Positions 9,738 to 18,807 of a DNA stretch of 63,021 bases are shown one piece after another. The position numbers and the translations under genes are program-made. The DNA is from an uncultured Clostridia bacterium. GTDB lineage: Bacteria; Bacillota; Clostridia; TANB77; CAG-508. The notes beneath the pieces are model-generated. The model was not told where the DNA came from. It searched no databases and worked only from the letters and a program-made list of their open reading frames with translations. Every line of letters begins with the position of its first letter. Position 1 is the first letter of the stretch. The stretch is taken from contig CAKPAX010000007.1 of assembly GCA_934133175.1 (NCBI GenBank), forward strand, positions 1 to 63,021, in the 5' to 3' direction.

Positions 9738-10200
9738 AATATAATATTAAAGCTGTAAGAACTCCAAGAAGTATTTGAGTTTTAGATAATTTTATATCAA
9801 AAAGTTCTCCACTCTTTTCTTCTGCCTTTTCATCTACTAATGAAATTTCATACCTTTTTACACCCTGAAATTTAAAATAAGTTTCAAATGAATTATTATT
9901 AGTTGCCAAACTTCTTATATCAATATACTTAGTTCCTAATAAAATATCATTTTCAGAATACAAATCCAACTTTATATATTTTTTATACAATTCAGAGCTC
10001 ATTTGCGTATTTAACTTTCCAAATATTCTTCCATTTACTAATGTTGCTTCTGCTCTAGTAATATCAATTTGTTCTATATTATTTTTTCCTTCTATTTTTT
10101 TGTATGTTGTATTTAATCCTATATTAATTAATAAATCAGAAAATATAAAAAACGCAAGTCCTATAATTAAGTATAGTAAAAATCTTTTTAATCTATCCAT
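9736..10200 (-). CDS. Small membrane protein of unknown function
   Basis: 154 residues. One N-terminal transmembrane helix (about 8-28, LLYLIIGLAFFIFSDLLIN), an approximately 100-residue outer or soluble domain with alternating charged beta-like segments, and a short hydrophobic C terminus (ILLGVLTALILY). I do not recognise a family. The ATG at 10200 follows ATGGAGAAATAAT. A sigma-A promoter (TTGCAA, 17 bp, TATAAT) lies directly upstream, so it is transcribed on its own rather than from addA. It ends in a shared terminator with rqcH. Confidence 0.7.
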   Translation of the reverse strand: MDRLKRFLLYLIIGLAFFIFSDLLINIGLNTTYKKIEGKNNIEQIDITRAEATLVNGRIFGKLNTQMSSELYKKYIKLDLYSENDILLGTKYIDIRSLATNNNSFETYFKFQGVKRYEISLVDEKAEEKSGELFDIKLSKTQILLGVLTALILY

Positions 10201-10232
10201 ATTATTTCTCCATTTCTTACTAACATATAATT

Positions 10233-10261
10233 ATTATAGCAAATTTATAAAACAATTGCAA
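10233..10261 (-). promoter_or_regulatory. Sigma-A promoter of the 154-residue membrane protein gene
   Basis: On the minus strand, -35 TTGCAA (10256-10261) and -10 TATAAT (10233-10238) with a 17-bp spacer. Transcription would start about 25 bases upstream of the ATG. Confidence 0.7.
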
Positions 10262-10296
10262 CAGTAATGCAAATTAGATTTTATAGAGTTTTTAAA

Positions 10297-13200
10297 TTAC
10301 AATTCAATTTCTTTTTCTAAATAAACAGAATAAATATATACTTTATAAACTTTTTTATTTAATGCCTTTTCTAATGCTCTTTTATATAATTCAAGCTGAT
10401 TTCTATATCTATTTACAAGTTCGATTTCATTTCTGCTTTCTACATAATCGGTTTTATAATCTACAAGAATTAAATTATTATCTTTATCTATATAATATAA
10501 ATCTATAATTCCTTGCACCAATACCTTTTCTGTTAAATCTTTATCATATATTTCTTTAGCTGGTATATTAATGTAAAACGGCTTTTCTTTATAGACTTCT
10601 TTTGCATTTTTTAATTGATTCCAAATTAGTGATTTTGTAAAAGCAAAAACTTTGTTTATATTAATATTGTCCGCTTCTTTTTGTGTTATAATCTCATTTT
10701 CAACTAAATCGATAATCAATTTTTTTATATCTTCTAATTTATAATCCTTTTTCTCATCTAGTTTTTGCAAACATAAATGAACTAATGTACCTTTTTGTGC
10801 TTGTGTTAATTTTTCACTTTCTTGGTTTTCTAAAAACTGTGGTTTATTAAGTATATTACTTTCTTCTGTATATTTCTTTTCTTTGCTTTCTGAATGATTT
10901 TTTAATTCTTTTATTTTTGTAACTGATGTCTTAGTAGGAATTTCTATAGCATCACTGAACTTATAATTATACTCTAATAACTTTTTAATGCTCTCTAATT
11001 TTTCCTTATCTTCTTTTTTAGTATTAATCAATTCTAATACATCAATATTGTTTTCTTCTGTTTCACTTTTTAAATTTTCTAGTAATTTACTTTTTTCATA
11101 AATATTCAAATTTGATATTTGTTTTAAACTATCATCATATAAATAAACCAAATTAATCCAATCTAAGTATTTTATATATTTTTTTATTACAATAGGATTT
11201 ATTTTGTTTTCTATTTTAGAATATCTTTGTATTATTTCTTGCATATCTTCAAGTTCTTTTTGATAATCTTTAGAAATTCCTGTTATTATAAGTTTTTCTT
11301 TTGCTCTTGTTAAAGCAACATACAAAATTCTCATTTCTTCTGATAAAGTTTCTTTATATAGCTTATTTTTTATCGCCTCTTTAGATAAAGTATCATATTC
11401 TATTTGTTTATCATAATCTATATACTTTACACCAATTCCAATATCTTGATGTAATAACAATTTGTTATTTAAATCCATTAAATTAAACTGTTTACCTGTA
11501 TTTGTTAATATAACAACAGGAAATTCTAGTCCCTTACTTTTATGAATACTCATTATTCTTATTACATCTTCATTTTCTCCAATTAATTTAGCAGCTCCCA
11601 TATCTCCATTATTTAATTTTAAATTCTCTATAAAATTAATAAAGTTGAATAATCCATTAAAGCTAGATGCCTCATATTGTTTTGCTCTTTCAAACAACAT
11701 TTTTAGATTAGCTTGTCTTAAATTTCCATTTGGCATAAGTCCAACATAATTGTAATACCCTGTGTCTATATAAATTTTCCAAATTAACTCATCTAATGGT
11801 AAATATTCTTGTTCTTTTCTCCATGATTCTAAATTGTTTAAAAATAAATCTATTTTACTTTTTAATTTAGAATCAACATCAAGTTTGGCTTTTATTAATG
11901 TATAATAAAAATTATCATATTTGTCACTTAATCTTATTTTAATTAAATCATTATCTGTAAATCCACCTATACTTGATCTTAATACGGTTACAAGTGGTAT
12001 ATCTTGCAGTGGGTTATCTATTATTTTTAATAATGACATTATTGTTTGAATTTCTATAGAATCTAAATACTCTGATGAAGTATCAGAAAAAACAGGTAAT
12101 TTTAAATTTAATAATTCTTTTTCATATACTGGTGCCGAATTTTTTGTAGATCTTAATAAAATCACTATGTCTTTATATTTTAAATCTCTAAACTCTTGTT
12201 TTTTTGCATCAAATACTTTGTAATTTGAATCTATAAGTTCTTTAATTCTATTTGCTACAAATCTTGCTTCTAACTCTACATTTTCTATTCTTTCTGAATC
12301 TTCTTTTTCTTCTTTTTTGTCTTCATCCTCTACTTTTTCTTTTAAATCAATTATATCTATTTCTGTTTTTAAATCTCGGTTATTATTTTCATATTTAGCC
12401 CCTAAATTTAAAAACTCTTCTTTATTGTACTCAATATCCCCAAGGGTTCCGCTCATTATATTTTCAAATATTATATTAGTAAAATCTAGTACATTATCTC
12501 TACTTCTAAAATTTTTAAATAATTGAATTTTCAAATTGTCTTTTTCTGTTTTTTCTTCTTTTAATTTATATTGTAAATATTTATTTAAAAATAACTCTGG
12601 TCTTGCTTGTCTAAACTTATATATACTTTGTTTTATATCTCCAACCATAAATATGTTATTATTATTTGATACTGATGTTAATATATATTCTTGTACTAAA
12701 TTACTATCTTGATATTCATCAATATCAATTTCTATAAATTTTTGAGCATATTTTTTTGCAACTTCTGTTCTTTGAATCTTTCCATCTTCTGTTTGCTTTA
12801 TTAGTATTTTTAAAGCCAAGTGTTCAATATCATTAAAATCTAGCATATTTTTATCTTTTTTTGTTTTTTCAAATCTTTTACCAAATTCAAATATCAAATC
12901 TTTTAACTTTGATAATATATCATACATATCATATATATCTTGATTAGCTTCTTTTGAATTAAAAACCAACGTTTTATTTAACTTATTTTTTATTTTTTTC
13001 TTTACTATATCTCTAACTTTTTTTGCATTTTCTTTTGCTTCTAATGTATTTTTCTTATCTACTGGCCATTTTTTAAATTCTAAATTGTTTGTTATTTCAA
13101 ATGTTTTATTCCATGAATCTAAATTGTTTTTTATATTTTCTAATTGATTTATATCATCACAAATTGTTAAATAAAATTTAACTAGTTCTGGATATTTGTT

Positions 13201-13908
13201 TAAATCTTTTTTTGTTTTTTCCAATGTTAATATATCATCAATTATTTCTTCTTCAAATTCTTCTAATAGTATTTTTCCCCATACTGTCTTTGAAAAATCT
13301 TCTTCTAAATTTTCACCTATATTAAACATTTCTACTTTTTCAGATAACCATTTTTCTGGAAAAGGATTACTTTGTATATATGTATATATTTTTAGAATTA
13401 AATTCTTTAATAATGTATCATCTCTATATGTTGTATATGTATTAATCAATTTTATAAAATCTTCATCATTAGCTTCATATTTTTCTTCAAATATTTCTTC
13501 TAATACTTCATATTTCAAAATCTCTATTTCTGATGTATCACCTATTCTAAAATTGGGTGATATATCTATTTCATAAAAATTATTTTTTATAACATCTATA
13601 CAGAAAGAGTCTATTGTACATATGCTTGCTTTATTTAATAATACAATTTGTTTTTGTAAATTATTATTATTTGGATTTTCTTCTATTTTTTTATATATTG
13701 CTTCTAGTATTCTCTCTCTCATTTCTGATGCAGCAGCATTTGTAAAAGTTACTATTAATATTTTATCTATATCAACATTTTCATTTATTACTTTATTTAT
13801 TATCCTCTCAACAAGTACTGCTGTTTTTCCACTTCCTGCAGCAGCTGATACTAATATGTTTGAGTTTTTTTCATATATTGCTTGTTTTTGTTCATTAGTC
13901 CAGTCCAA
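10297..13908 (-). CDS. addA: AddA, ATP-dependent helicase/nuclease subunit A
   Basis: 1203 residues, the expected size. UvrD-like helicase motifs run in order: Walker A (SAAAGSGKTAVLVERI, about 21-36), TFTNAAASEMRERI, DEYQDSNLVQEY (motif II), GDIKQSIYKFRQARPELF (motif III), MSIHKSKGLEFPVVI (motif V) and LYVALTRAKEKLIITG (motif VI). The C terminus ends in a RecB-family nuclease with ILVDYKTDYV as the D-x-K catalytic core. AddA acts with AddB in double-strand-break end resection. The start is a TTG at 13908, placed by GGGAGGT 8 bases upstream. addB, usually adjacent, is not next to it here: the upstream neighbour is a surface-protein gene behind a terminator. Confidence 0.94.
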   Translation of the reverse strand: MDWTNEQKQAIYEKNSNILVSAAAGSGKTAVLVERIINKVINENVDIDKILIVTFTNAAASEMRERILEAIYKKIEENPNNNNLQKQIVLLNKASICTIDSFCIDVIKNNFYEIDISPNFRIGDTSEIEILKYEVLEEIFEEKYEANDEDFIKLINTYTTYRDDTLLKNLILKIYTYIQSNPFPEKWLSEKVEMFNIGENLEEDFSKTVWGKILLEEFEEEIIDDILTLEKTKKDLNKYPELVKFYLTICDDINQLENIKNNLDSWNKTFEITNNLEFKKWPVDKKNTLEAKENAKKVRDIVKKKIKNKLNKTLVFNSKEANQDIYDMYDILSKLKDLIFEFGKRFEKTKKDKNMLDFNDIEHLALKILIKQTEDGKIQRTEVAKKYAQKFIEIDIDEYQDSNLVQEYILTSVSNNNNIFMVGDIKQSIYKFRQARPELFLNKYLQYKLKEEKTEKDNLKIQLFKNFRSRDNVLDFTNIIFENIMSGTLGDIEYNKEEFLNLGAKYENNNRDLKTEIDIIDLKEKVEDEDKKEEKEDSERIENVELEARFVANRIKELIDSNYKVFDAKKQEFRDLKYKDIVILLRSTKNSAPVYEKELLNLKLPVFSDTSSEYLDSIEIQTIMSLLKIIDNPLQDIPLVTVLRSSIGGFTDNDLIKIRLSDKYDNFYYTLIKAKLDVDSKLKSKIDLFLNNLESWRKEQEYLPLDELIWKIYIDTGYYNYVGLMPNGNLRQANLKMLFERAKQYEASSFNGLFNFINFIENLKLNNGDMGAAKLIGENEDVIRIMSIHKSKGLEFPVVILTNTGKQFNLMDLNNKLLLHQDIGIGVKYIDYDKQIEYDTLSKEAIKNKLYKETLSEEMRILYVALTRAKEKLIITGISKDYQKELEDMQEIIQRYSKIENKINPIVIKKYIKYLDWINLVYLYDDSLKQISNLNIYEKSKLLENLKSETEENNIDVLELINTKKEDKEKLESIKKLLEYNYKFSDAIEIPTKTSVTKIKELKNHSESKEKKYTEESNILNKPQFLENQESEKLTQAQKGTLVHLCLQKLDEKKDYKLEDIKKLIIDLVENEIITQKEADNININKVFAFTKSLIWNQLKNAKEVYKEKPFYINIPAKEIYDKDLTEKVLVQGIIDLYYIDKDNNLILVDYKTDYVESRNEIELVNRYRNQLELYKRALEKALNKKVYKVYIYSVYLEKEIEL

Positions 13909-14010
13909 TTCTTTACCTCCCTGGCATAATTTTATTTAAAAATTCTATCATATTGGCACATTTTATACAAGCCTAAATCTTGTTTCGTAAGTCTTTTTCT
14001 ATTATATAAA

Positions 14011-14047
14011 AAAAACAAAAGTTTAAAACAATAAAACTTTTGTTTTT
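14011..14047 (-). terminator. Intrinsic terminator of the DUF6273-like prepilin gene
   Basis: Perfect 14-bp stem (14011-14024 with 14034-14047), core ACAAAAGTTT / AAACTTTTGT, 15 bases after the stop codon at 14062. It insulates addA from the surface-protein gene upstream. Confidence 0.75.
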
Positions 14048-14061
14048 AATTTTACTAAACA

Positions 14062-15519
14062 CTAAATACTAAATCCAGGTGCTAAGTCACAAGTACTATC
14101 TGCTGAAACTTGATAACAGGATCCACCGTCAGAGACCCATGCGAACCTATTATTGAAATAAAGATCAGGTGTGCGCAACCACCATCCTCTATATTCTTGA
14201 GTATCCTTTGCTTTTTTTCTATTATTACCTGAACCAGAAGAATAATAAGCATATTGTTTTCCTTCTTCTGCTAATATCGGGTAATTTGCTGCCGCGTCTG
14301 AAAATATTTCTGAACTAGACAATAACCACAAATAAGCTGGGGATTTTTGTATAACTCTCGTTGTATATCCGTTCACATAACTTTTGTTTACTTTTTTTAT
14401 AACACCACTTAAATCTCCCATTTTAGAATATATAGCATTTTCTCCATTCATATTTGCATACAAATCTTTTGCAGCCCATCCACCAGAATTTGTACCTTCA
14501 TTATTCATTTTTACATCTTTCTCTATAGTTTCTATAAATTCAAAACTTATTCCTGCATAATCCCCATATCCATCATAATTTTCTGCTAGCTCATCTTGAT
14601 TAAATCCTAGTACTCTTACTTTATATGTATCTGTTTTTCCTTCTAAATTTGTATATGTAACTTTTCCTATATCTCCTATTGATATTGTATATGATTTTCC
14701 ATTTACTACTTCTGTTGCAGTAGATGATGTGTTTTTAATATTTAAATCTTTTGATATTGCCTTTGAAACTTCTGCTAATTCTGTCCAAGTATAATTTAAT
14801 GTAATATCAGATATTGAAATATTTGTCGTTTTAATTAATGTTTGTTCCCCTATTTGTGCATTAATCTGTATTTTAAAACTCCCCTCTTTATTACCTATTA
14901 TAGTAATCTCCTTACTTCCATCATCATAATTAACTGTTGCATAATTTTCCTGATTATCTAAAGTCTCAACTCTAATTACTATACTAGACTCATCAATGTC
15001 ATTGTCACCTTCTTCAATTTTTTCCAATCCTTCTCCAGATAAAGTTATTTCATTGTTATCATATAATATTTGATAATATTTATTTTCTATAAACATATAA
15101 TATGTTTTTTCCGTAAAATCTTTTTTTAAATTAATTTCAATCTTCTTAGTTTCTCCTGGTTTTACAAAAACATCTTCTATGTCTCTAATATCATATTTTG
15201 AACTAGAACCTGTTTGCTTTATTTGATATCCTTTTTGTTCTATTGCATTAATTATTGACTCAATATTTGGTTTTCCAATATTTTCTTTGTTATCATCATA
15301 ATAACTTTGTGCTAATTGATTGTTCCATTCTAACCTCAAATCTTCCTTAGCAGTTGATAATGTTGTTGTTGTTTTAGCACTTGTTGCTTGTTTTAATATT
15401 CCATTATCTCCTACTAGCATATTTATTGTTACTGCCGAAAGAATTAGTAAAACTATTATTGTTATTACTAATGCTATTAATGTAATACCACTTTCAAAGT
15501 ATTTTTTCTTCTGTTTCAT
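14062..15519 (-). CDS. Prepilin-like surface protein with a DUF6273-like C-terminal domain
   Basis: 485 residues from the ATG at 15519 (MKQKKKYFESG); a GTG five codons upstream lies inside the GGGAGGT ribosome site and is not the start. Residues about 10-45 are a prepilin-like signal (GITLIALVITIIVLLIL, then GDNGILKQA). The middle (about 50-230) looks like beta-rich Ig/bacterial-surface modules. The last about 230 residues resemble DUF6273: a SYTISIGDIGKV entry, YLWLLSSSEIF, then GWWLRTP and the WVSDGG tail ending in APGFSI. The last 116 bases are far less A-rich and more GC-rich than the rest of the gene. Own promoter and terminator, so it is a single-gene unit. A ligand-binding, possibly diversified tip is inference. 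Confidence 0.75.
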   Translation of the reverse strand: MKQKKKYFESGITLIALVITIIVLLILSAVTINMLVGDNGILKQATSAKTTTTLSTAKEDLRLEWNNQLAQSYYDDNKENIGKPNIESIINAIEQKGYQIKQTGSSSKYDIRDIEDVFVKPGETKKIEINLKKDFTEKTYYMFIENKYYQILYDNNEITLSGEGLEKIEEGDNDIDESSIVIRVETLDNQENYATVNYDDGSKEITIIGNKEGSFKIQINAQIGEQTLIKTTNISISDITLNYTWTELAEVSKAISKDLNIKNTSSTATEVVNGKSYTISIGDIGKVTYTNLEGKTDTYKVRVLGFNQDELAENYDGYGDYAGISFEFIETIEKDVKMNNEGTNSGGWAAKDLYANMNGENAIYSKMGDLSGVIKKVNKSYVNGYTTRVIQKSPAYLWLLSSSEIFSDAAANYPILAEEGKQYAYYSSGSGNNRKKAKDTQEYRGWWLRTPDLYFNNRFAWVSDGGSCYQVSADSTCDLAPGFSI

Positions 15520-15547
15520 TAAATTACCTCCCACTTTTTATATTATA

Positions 15548-15576
15548 AGTATATTATTCCACTTAATCTTTGTCAA
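15548..15576 (-). promoter_or_regulatory. Sigma-A promoter of the DUF6273-like prepilin gene
   Basis: Minus strand: consensus -35 TTGACA (15571-15576), 17-bp spacer, -10 TATACT (15548-15553), about 28 bases before the ATG. Confidence 0.75.
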
Positions 15577-15686
15577 TATATATTATTTTAAAAAAATGTA
15601 TTATATTTTTAATTTTATATAGACATTTTTTTATCATATATGTTATTATATCTATAATAAATTTTTTACTTTTTGGAGGTATACAA

Positions 15687-16091
15687 ATGTCAAAATTATT
15701 CAAAATAACAATTATTACATTAATTTGCATATTAACATCATTTTGTATTTCTTATGGAATTGATTTAAATTTAACAACAAATCAAAATAACAATACATCT
15801 ACAAATAATTCAAATCAAAATGCAAATATTAGCAATTCTACACAAAGCTCTAATACATCTTCAAATGATGATGAAACTACATATAATGGTTCTTCTAATG
15901 ATTATACAAATAGTTCTACAACTTCATCAACTTCTGATTCTTCTAATTCATCATCTTATAAAGTTACAAGTGTTTCTAATAATCAAGAATCTACTTTTGG
16001 AGTATCAAATATATTAAGTATTGTAATAATAGTAATTGGAATTTTACTTATATTGTTGGCAATAGCTATTTTAATAAGATTAAAAAATTAA
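15687..16091 (+). CDS. Small Ser/Thr/Asn-rich membrane-anchored surface protein
   Basis: 134 residues from the ATG at 15687, set by TTTTGGAGG 7 bases upstream. A signal peptide (MSKLFKITIITLICILTSF, cleavage likely near residue 24) is followed by about 80 residues of almost pure Asn, Ser, Thr and Asp without predicted fold, then a C-terminal transmembrane helix (SIVIIVIGILLILLAIAI) and a short basic tail. The layout is that of a stalk displayed outside the membrane. I recognise no family. The next gene has the same architecture. A hairpin terminator follows closely. Confidence 0.65.
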   Translation: MSKLFKITIITLICILTSFCISYGIDLNLTTNQNNNTSTNNSNQNANISNSTQSSNTSSNDDETTYNGSSNDYTNSSTTSSTSDSSNSSSYKVTSVSNNQESTFGVSNILSIVIIVIGILLILLAIAILIRLKN

Positions 16092-16097
16092 CTTTTT

Positions 16098-16130
16098 AAT
16101 AAAAACTCAAATAGAGTTTTTATTTTTTTA
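16098..16130 (+). terminator. Intrinsic terminator after the Ser/Thr-rich surface gene
   Basis: 11-bp stem (16098-16108 with 16114-16124, AAAAACTC / GAGTTTTT core), 5-base loop, followed by a run of T. Confidence 0.85.
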
Positions 16131-16219
16131 TTTTTTTCTATGTATATTTTTTCTTAAATTTAAAATAATATTAATGGGTTTTAAATAATTAAAATTTAAT
16201 ATTATAGGAGGAAAAATCT

Positions 16220-16684
16220 ATGTATAAAAAAATATTATTAAGCTTATCTTTAGTTTTAGCTTTCATTTTTTCTTTTACTTATACTACTTTAGCTACTAAT
16301 GGACTTAAGGAAGCTGCTGAAGGAGTAAGAAATGTTGTTGGAGGAGCAGAAAATGTTGTTGAAGATGCTGCAAAAGATGTATCTAACACATCTAAAAATA
16401 TAACTGGCGGTATAGAAAATGGTGCAGAAAAAGAAACTAATAATGTAAAAAACGATATGAATAAAGAAAAAAATACTACAACTTCAAAATCTGATAATAA
16501 CAGAGATAGTTATACAGCAACAAAAACATCCACAACAAATTCTGGTACATTATTAGGAATGAACAGTACTGCTTGGACTTGGCTTGTACTAGGAATTGCA
16601 GCTGTAGCAATAATAGCTTTAATATGGTATTATTCAATGAGATTAAATGACAATAATAATTATGATGATAGAAATAATGACTAA
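16220..16684 (+). CDS. Small secreted, membrane-anchored protein of unknown function
   Basis: 154 residues. Signal peptide (MYKKILLSLSLVLAFIFSF, ending near TTLA at about 26), a segment of helical heptad-like repeats rich in Ala/Val/Asn/Gly (GLKEAAEGVRNVVGGAENVV and its near-copies, about 28-65), a hydrophilic Lys/Asn/Thr linker, and a C-terminal transmembrane helix (WTWLVLGIAAVAIIALIWYY) with a charged tail. It shares only architecture with the preceding gene. ATG follows AGGAGGAAAAATCT. No family recognised. It has its own terminator and an about 130-base gap upstream, so it may be transcribed separately. Confidence 0.65.
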   Translation: MYKKILLSLSLVLAFIFSFTYTTLATNGLKEAAEGVRNVVGGAENVVEDAAKDVSNTSKNITGGIENGAEKETNNVKNDMNKEKNTTTSKSDNNRDSYTATKTSTTNSGTLLGMNSTAWTWLVLGIAAVAIIALIWYYSMRLNDNNNYDDRNND

Positions 16685-16701
16685 TTATTTTTTACATCTT
16701 T

Positions 16702-16732
16702 CCTATAGTAATATTTACTATAGGTTTTTTTT
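16702..16732 (+). terminator. Intrinsic terminator after the 154-residue surface gene
   Basis: Perfect 10-bp stem (CCTATAGTAA, 16702-16711, with TTACTATAGG, 16715-16724), 3-base loop, then eight T. Confidence 0.9.
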
Positions 16733-16776
16733 ATGTTATACTAATTTAAGTATAATAATTTTTAAGAGGTAAAAGA

Positions 16777-17223
16777 ATGGAAACAAAACTAATTGCGAAA
16801 AATCCTTTAGCATATCATAATTATACCATTAGTGAAAAAATAGAAACTGGTATAGTTTTATCTGGTACAGAAATAAAATCAATTAGAAATGGAAAAGTTA
16901 ATTTAAAAGATAGTTATGCAGTAATAAAAAATGGTGAATGTTTTATTTATGGAATGCATATAAGTCCATATGAACATGGAAATATTTTTAATAAAGATCC
17001 TTTACGCACAAGAAAACTTTTATTAAATAAAAAAGAAATAAATAAATTATTTGGTTTAATAAAACAAAAAGGTTATTCTCTAGTACCTATTTGTTTATAT
17101 TTTAAAGGTAGCTTTGTCAAATTAGAATTAGGTATTGGAAAAGGAAAAAAATTATATGATAAACGTGAAGATATAGCTAAAAAAGATGCAGACATGAAAA
17201 TAAGAAAAAGTTTAAAAGCATAA
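16777..17223 (+). CDS. smpB: SsrA-binding protein SmpB
   Basis: 148 residues, normal length. The OB-fold core reads TGIVLSGTEIKSIRNGKVNLKD and DSYAVIKNGECFIYGMHISPY; HNYTISEKIETG precedes it and the basic C-terminal tail (KKLYDKREDIAKKDADMKIR) is the part that mimics an anticodon in the ribosome channel. SmpB delivers tmRNA to stalled ribosomes for trans-translation. ATG follows AAGAGGT. tmRNA itself, often close by, is not recognisable in the neighbouring intergenic regions. The stop codon lies inside the terminator stem shared with the convergent DUF1540 gene. Confidence 0.95.
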   Translation: METKLIAKNPLAYHNYTISEKIETGIVLSGTEIKSIRNGKVNLKDSYAVIKNGECFIYGMHISPYEHGNIFNKDPLRTRKLLLNKKEINKLFGLIKQKGYSLVPICLYFKGSFVKLELGIGKGKKLYDKREDIAKKDADMKIRKSLKA

Positions 17224-17247
17224 AAGGATTGCTCCTTTTATGCTTTT
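17214..17247. terminator. Bidirectional terminator between smpB and the DUF1540 gene
   Basis: Perfect 15-bp stem (17214-17228 with 17233-17247) with a 4-base loop; A and T tracts are part of the stem. The left arm includes the smpB stop codon, and the right arm ends 5 bases from the stop of the minus-strand gene. Confidence 0.88.
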
Positions 17248-17251
17248 ATTC

Positions 17252-17416
17252 TTAATCACAATTTTTATAACTTGAGCACATTGATTCGTCTGGTTGTTTT
17301 GTTTCACAGTTTTGTACTGGAGTTACTATTATACTTTTTAATTGACATTCTTGTTTTTGATTATCATTATATTGACAACTTCCAACTGTACAATTTATTT
17401 TTTGATTTTTATCCAT
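17252..17416 (-). CDS. DUF1540 cysteine-rich small protein
   Basis: 54 residues. Six or more cysteines in the DUF1540 pattern: INCTVGSCQYN, ECQLKSIIVTP, QNCETKQPDES and MCSSYKNC. This family is common in spore-forming Firmicutes and is thought to bind metal through its cysteines; its role is unknown. ATG at 17416 follows TTGGGAGGTATATT, a strong and well-spaced site. It converges with smpB on a shared terminator. Confidence in the coding call is high because both the ribosome site and the cysteine spacing agree. Confidence 0.85.
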   Translation of the reverse strand: MDKNQKINCTVGSCQYNDNQKQECQLKSIIVTPVQNCETKQPDESMCSSYKNCD

Positions 17417-17494
17417 AATATACCTCCCAAAATAATTCCTGAAATATAAAATTTCATATTATTATTATGAGATTTTTATATTAATATATTCATT

Positions 17495-18775
17495 TTATTC
17501 TACAATTTTATATTCAATATCTTCTTTTTTGTATTTTTCTGGTTTTAATCCTAATCTTGTTTTTGAATAACTAGAAATTAAAATTGCAATTGCAGAAAGC
17601 AACATTCCTACAAAAAACATTGCATATTTAATATTCATATAATTTAAAACAACTGATCCTACAAATGTAATAATCATCCTAAAAATATTTTCTATTATTG
17701 AATTAGCAGAATAAATTTTTGTTAAAATTTTACTATTTGAAAAATTTGCCATATATGTTTTTTTAATAACCATATATATTCCTCTTACAGATGTTCTTGC
17801 TAAATATGTACATACAATAATTCCTATCTGTAATGCATAGGGTATTTTTCCTATAGCAACTATACCTGCTATCATCATACAAATTGTAGTTGTTAATGTA
17901 ATTATTGTTAAAGATTTATTTCCAAATTTTTCATTAAATTTTTTTGATCTTTTCGCAGTAAATCCCCTAATTATTTGTGTAAAAAATAAGATTATTCCTA
18001 TATATGTTGCAGAAACATTAATACTTTCTAATAAAGATACTTCATACGTGCTTAACAAAGATATTATAGCCCATATAAAGCCAATCATTAACAATAAACT
18101 TCTTAATCTATTTGACTTAAATATAAACTTAAATCCTGTCGTTATATCTATAATGTTTTGTTTTATAGTATTTTGATTTTTGTTTTCAACTTCTATTTCA
18201 TCATATAATAAAGAAGAAACAATTGAAAATATTATAAATATTAAACATAAAGTAATTGGTATATATGGGTTAATATCATATAATACTCCTGATAATAAAG
18301 TTGTTATTGCATATAAATAACAATATCTTGAATAGCCTTTACTATCTACTTTAGAAAATATAATACTTTTTCTGTCTGTTTCTGGTATTGAGATATCTAA
18401 AATACTAGTTTCCGAAATATTTTTTAATCCGAAAGCCATTGCTCTTATTAGTTCTGCAATAATTAATTGATAAAAACTACTTGCCGACATTATTAATATT
18501 ATATATAACAAATTAAAAACATTACCTAATACAATACTACTTTTACTGCCTATCTTCTCCATTATTACGTTTATTGGAACTTGCAATAATATAAAGAAAA
18601 ATGCATAAAATGATTCAGTTAAAACAATATATGATAAATCTATGTTTTTAACTTGTGATAAAAATAATACTTTTATACCATAGAAAAATAATAAATCCAA
18701 TCCAAGCATCGTATAAATAGGATAAATTTTCATATTATTCTTTCTTTTTTTTATTATTTCTAATGTTTCTTTCAT
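17495..18775 (-). CDS. Major facilitator superfamily transporter
   Basis: 426 residues with about 12 transmembrane helices in two halves. A motif-A-like loop follows helix 2 (VIMEKIGSKSSIVLG) and a weaker one follows the central loop (TAKRSKKFNEKFGNKS). No substrate-specific signature is visible; it resembles the broad group annotated as drug or sugar efflux MFS. AAAGGAGAAAT precedes the ATG. It has a well-formed sigma-A promoter whose -35 box lies within a palindrome, suggesting control by a DNA-binding regulator not encoded here. Confidence 0.8.
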   Translation of the reverse strand: MKETLEIIKKRKNNMKIYPIYTMLGLDLLFFYGIKVLFLSQVKNIDLSYIVLTESFYAFFFILLQVPINVIMEKIGSKSSIVLGNVFNLLYIILIMSASSFYQLIIAELIRAMAFGLKNISETSILDISIPETDRKSIIFSKVDSKGYSRYCYLYAITTLLSGVLYDINPYIPITLCLIFIIFSIVSSLLYDEIEVENKNQNTIKQNIIDITTGFKFIFKSNRLRSLLLMIGFIWAIISLLSTYEVSLLESINVSATYIGIILFFTQIIRGFTAKRSKKFNEKFGNKSLTIITLTTTICMMIAGIVAIGKIPYALQIGIIVCTYLARTSVRGIYMVIKKTYMANFSNSKILTKIYSANSIIENIFRMIITFVGSVVLNYMNIKYAMFFVGMLLSAIAILISSYSKTRLGLKPEKYKKEDIEYKIVE

Positions 18776-18807
18776 ATTTCTCCTTTTCCTTTGTATACTT
18801 CTGTCGA

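Noticed and set aside
17248..17494. tmRNA gene beside smpB
   Set aside because: No tRNA-like ends or tag reading frame; the stretch holds the DUF1540 gene instead.
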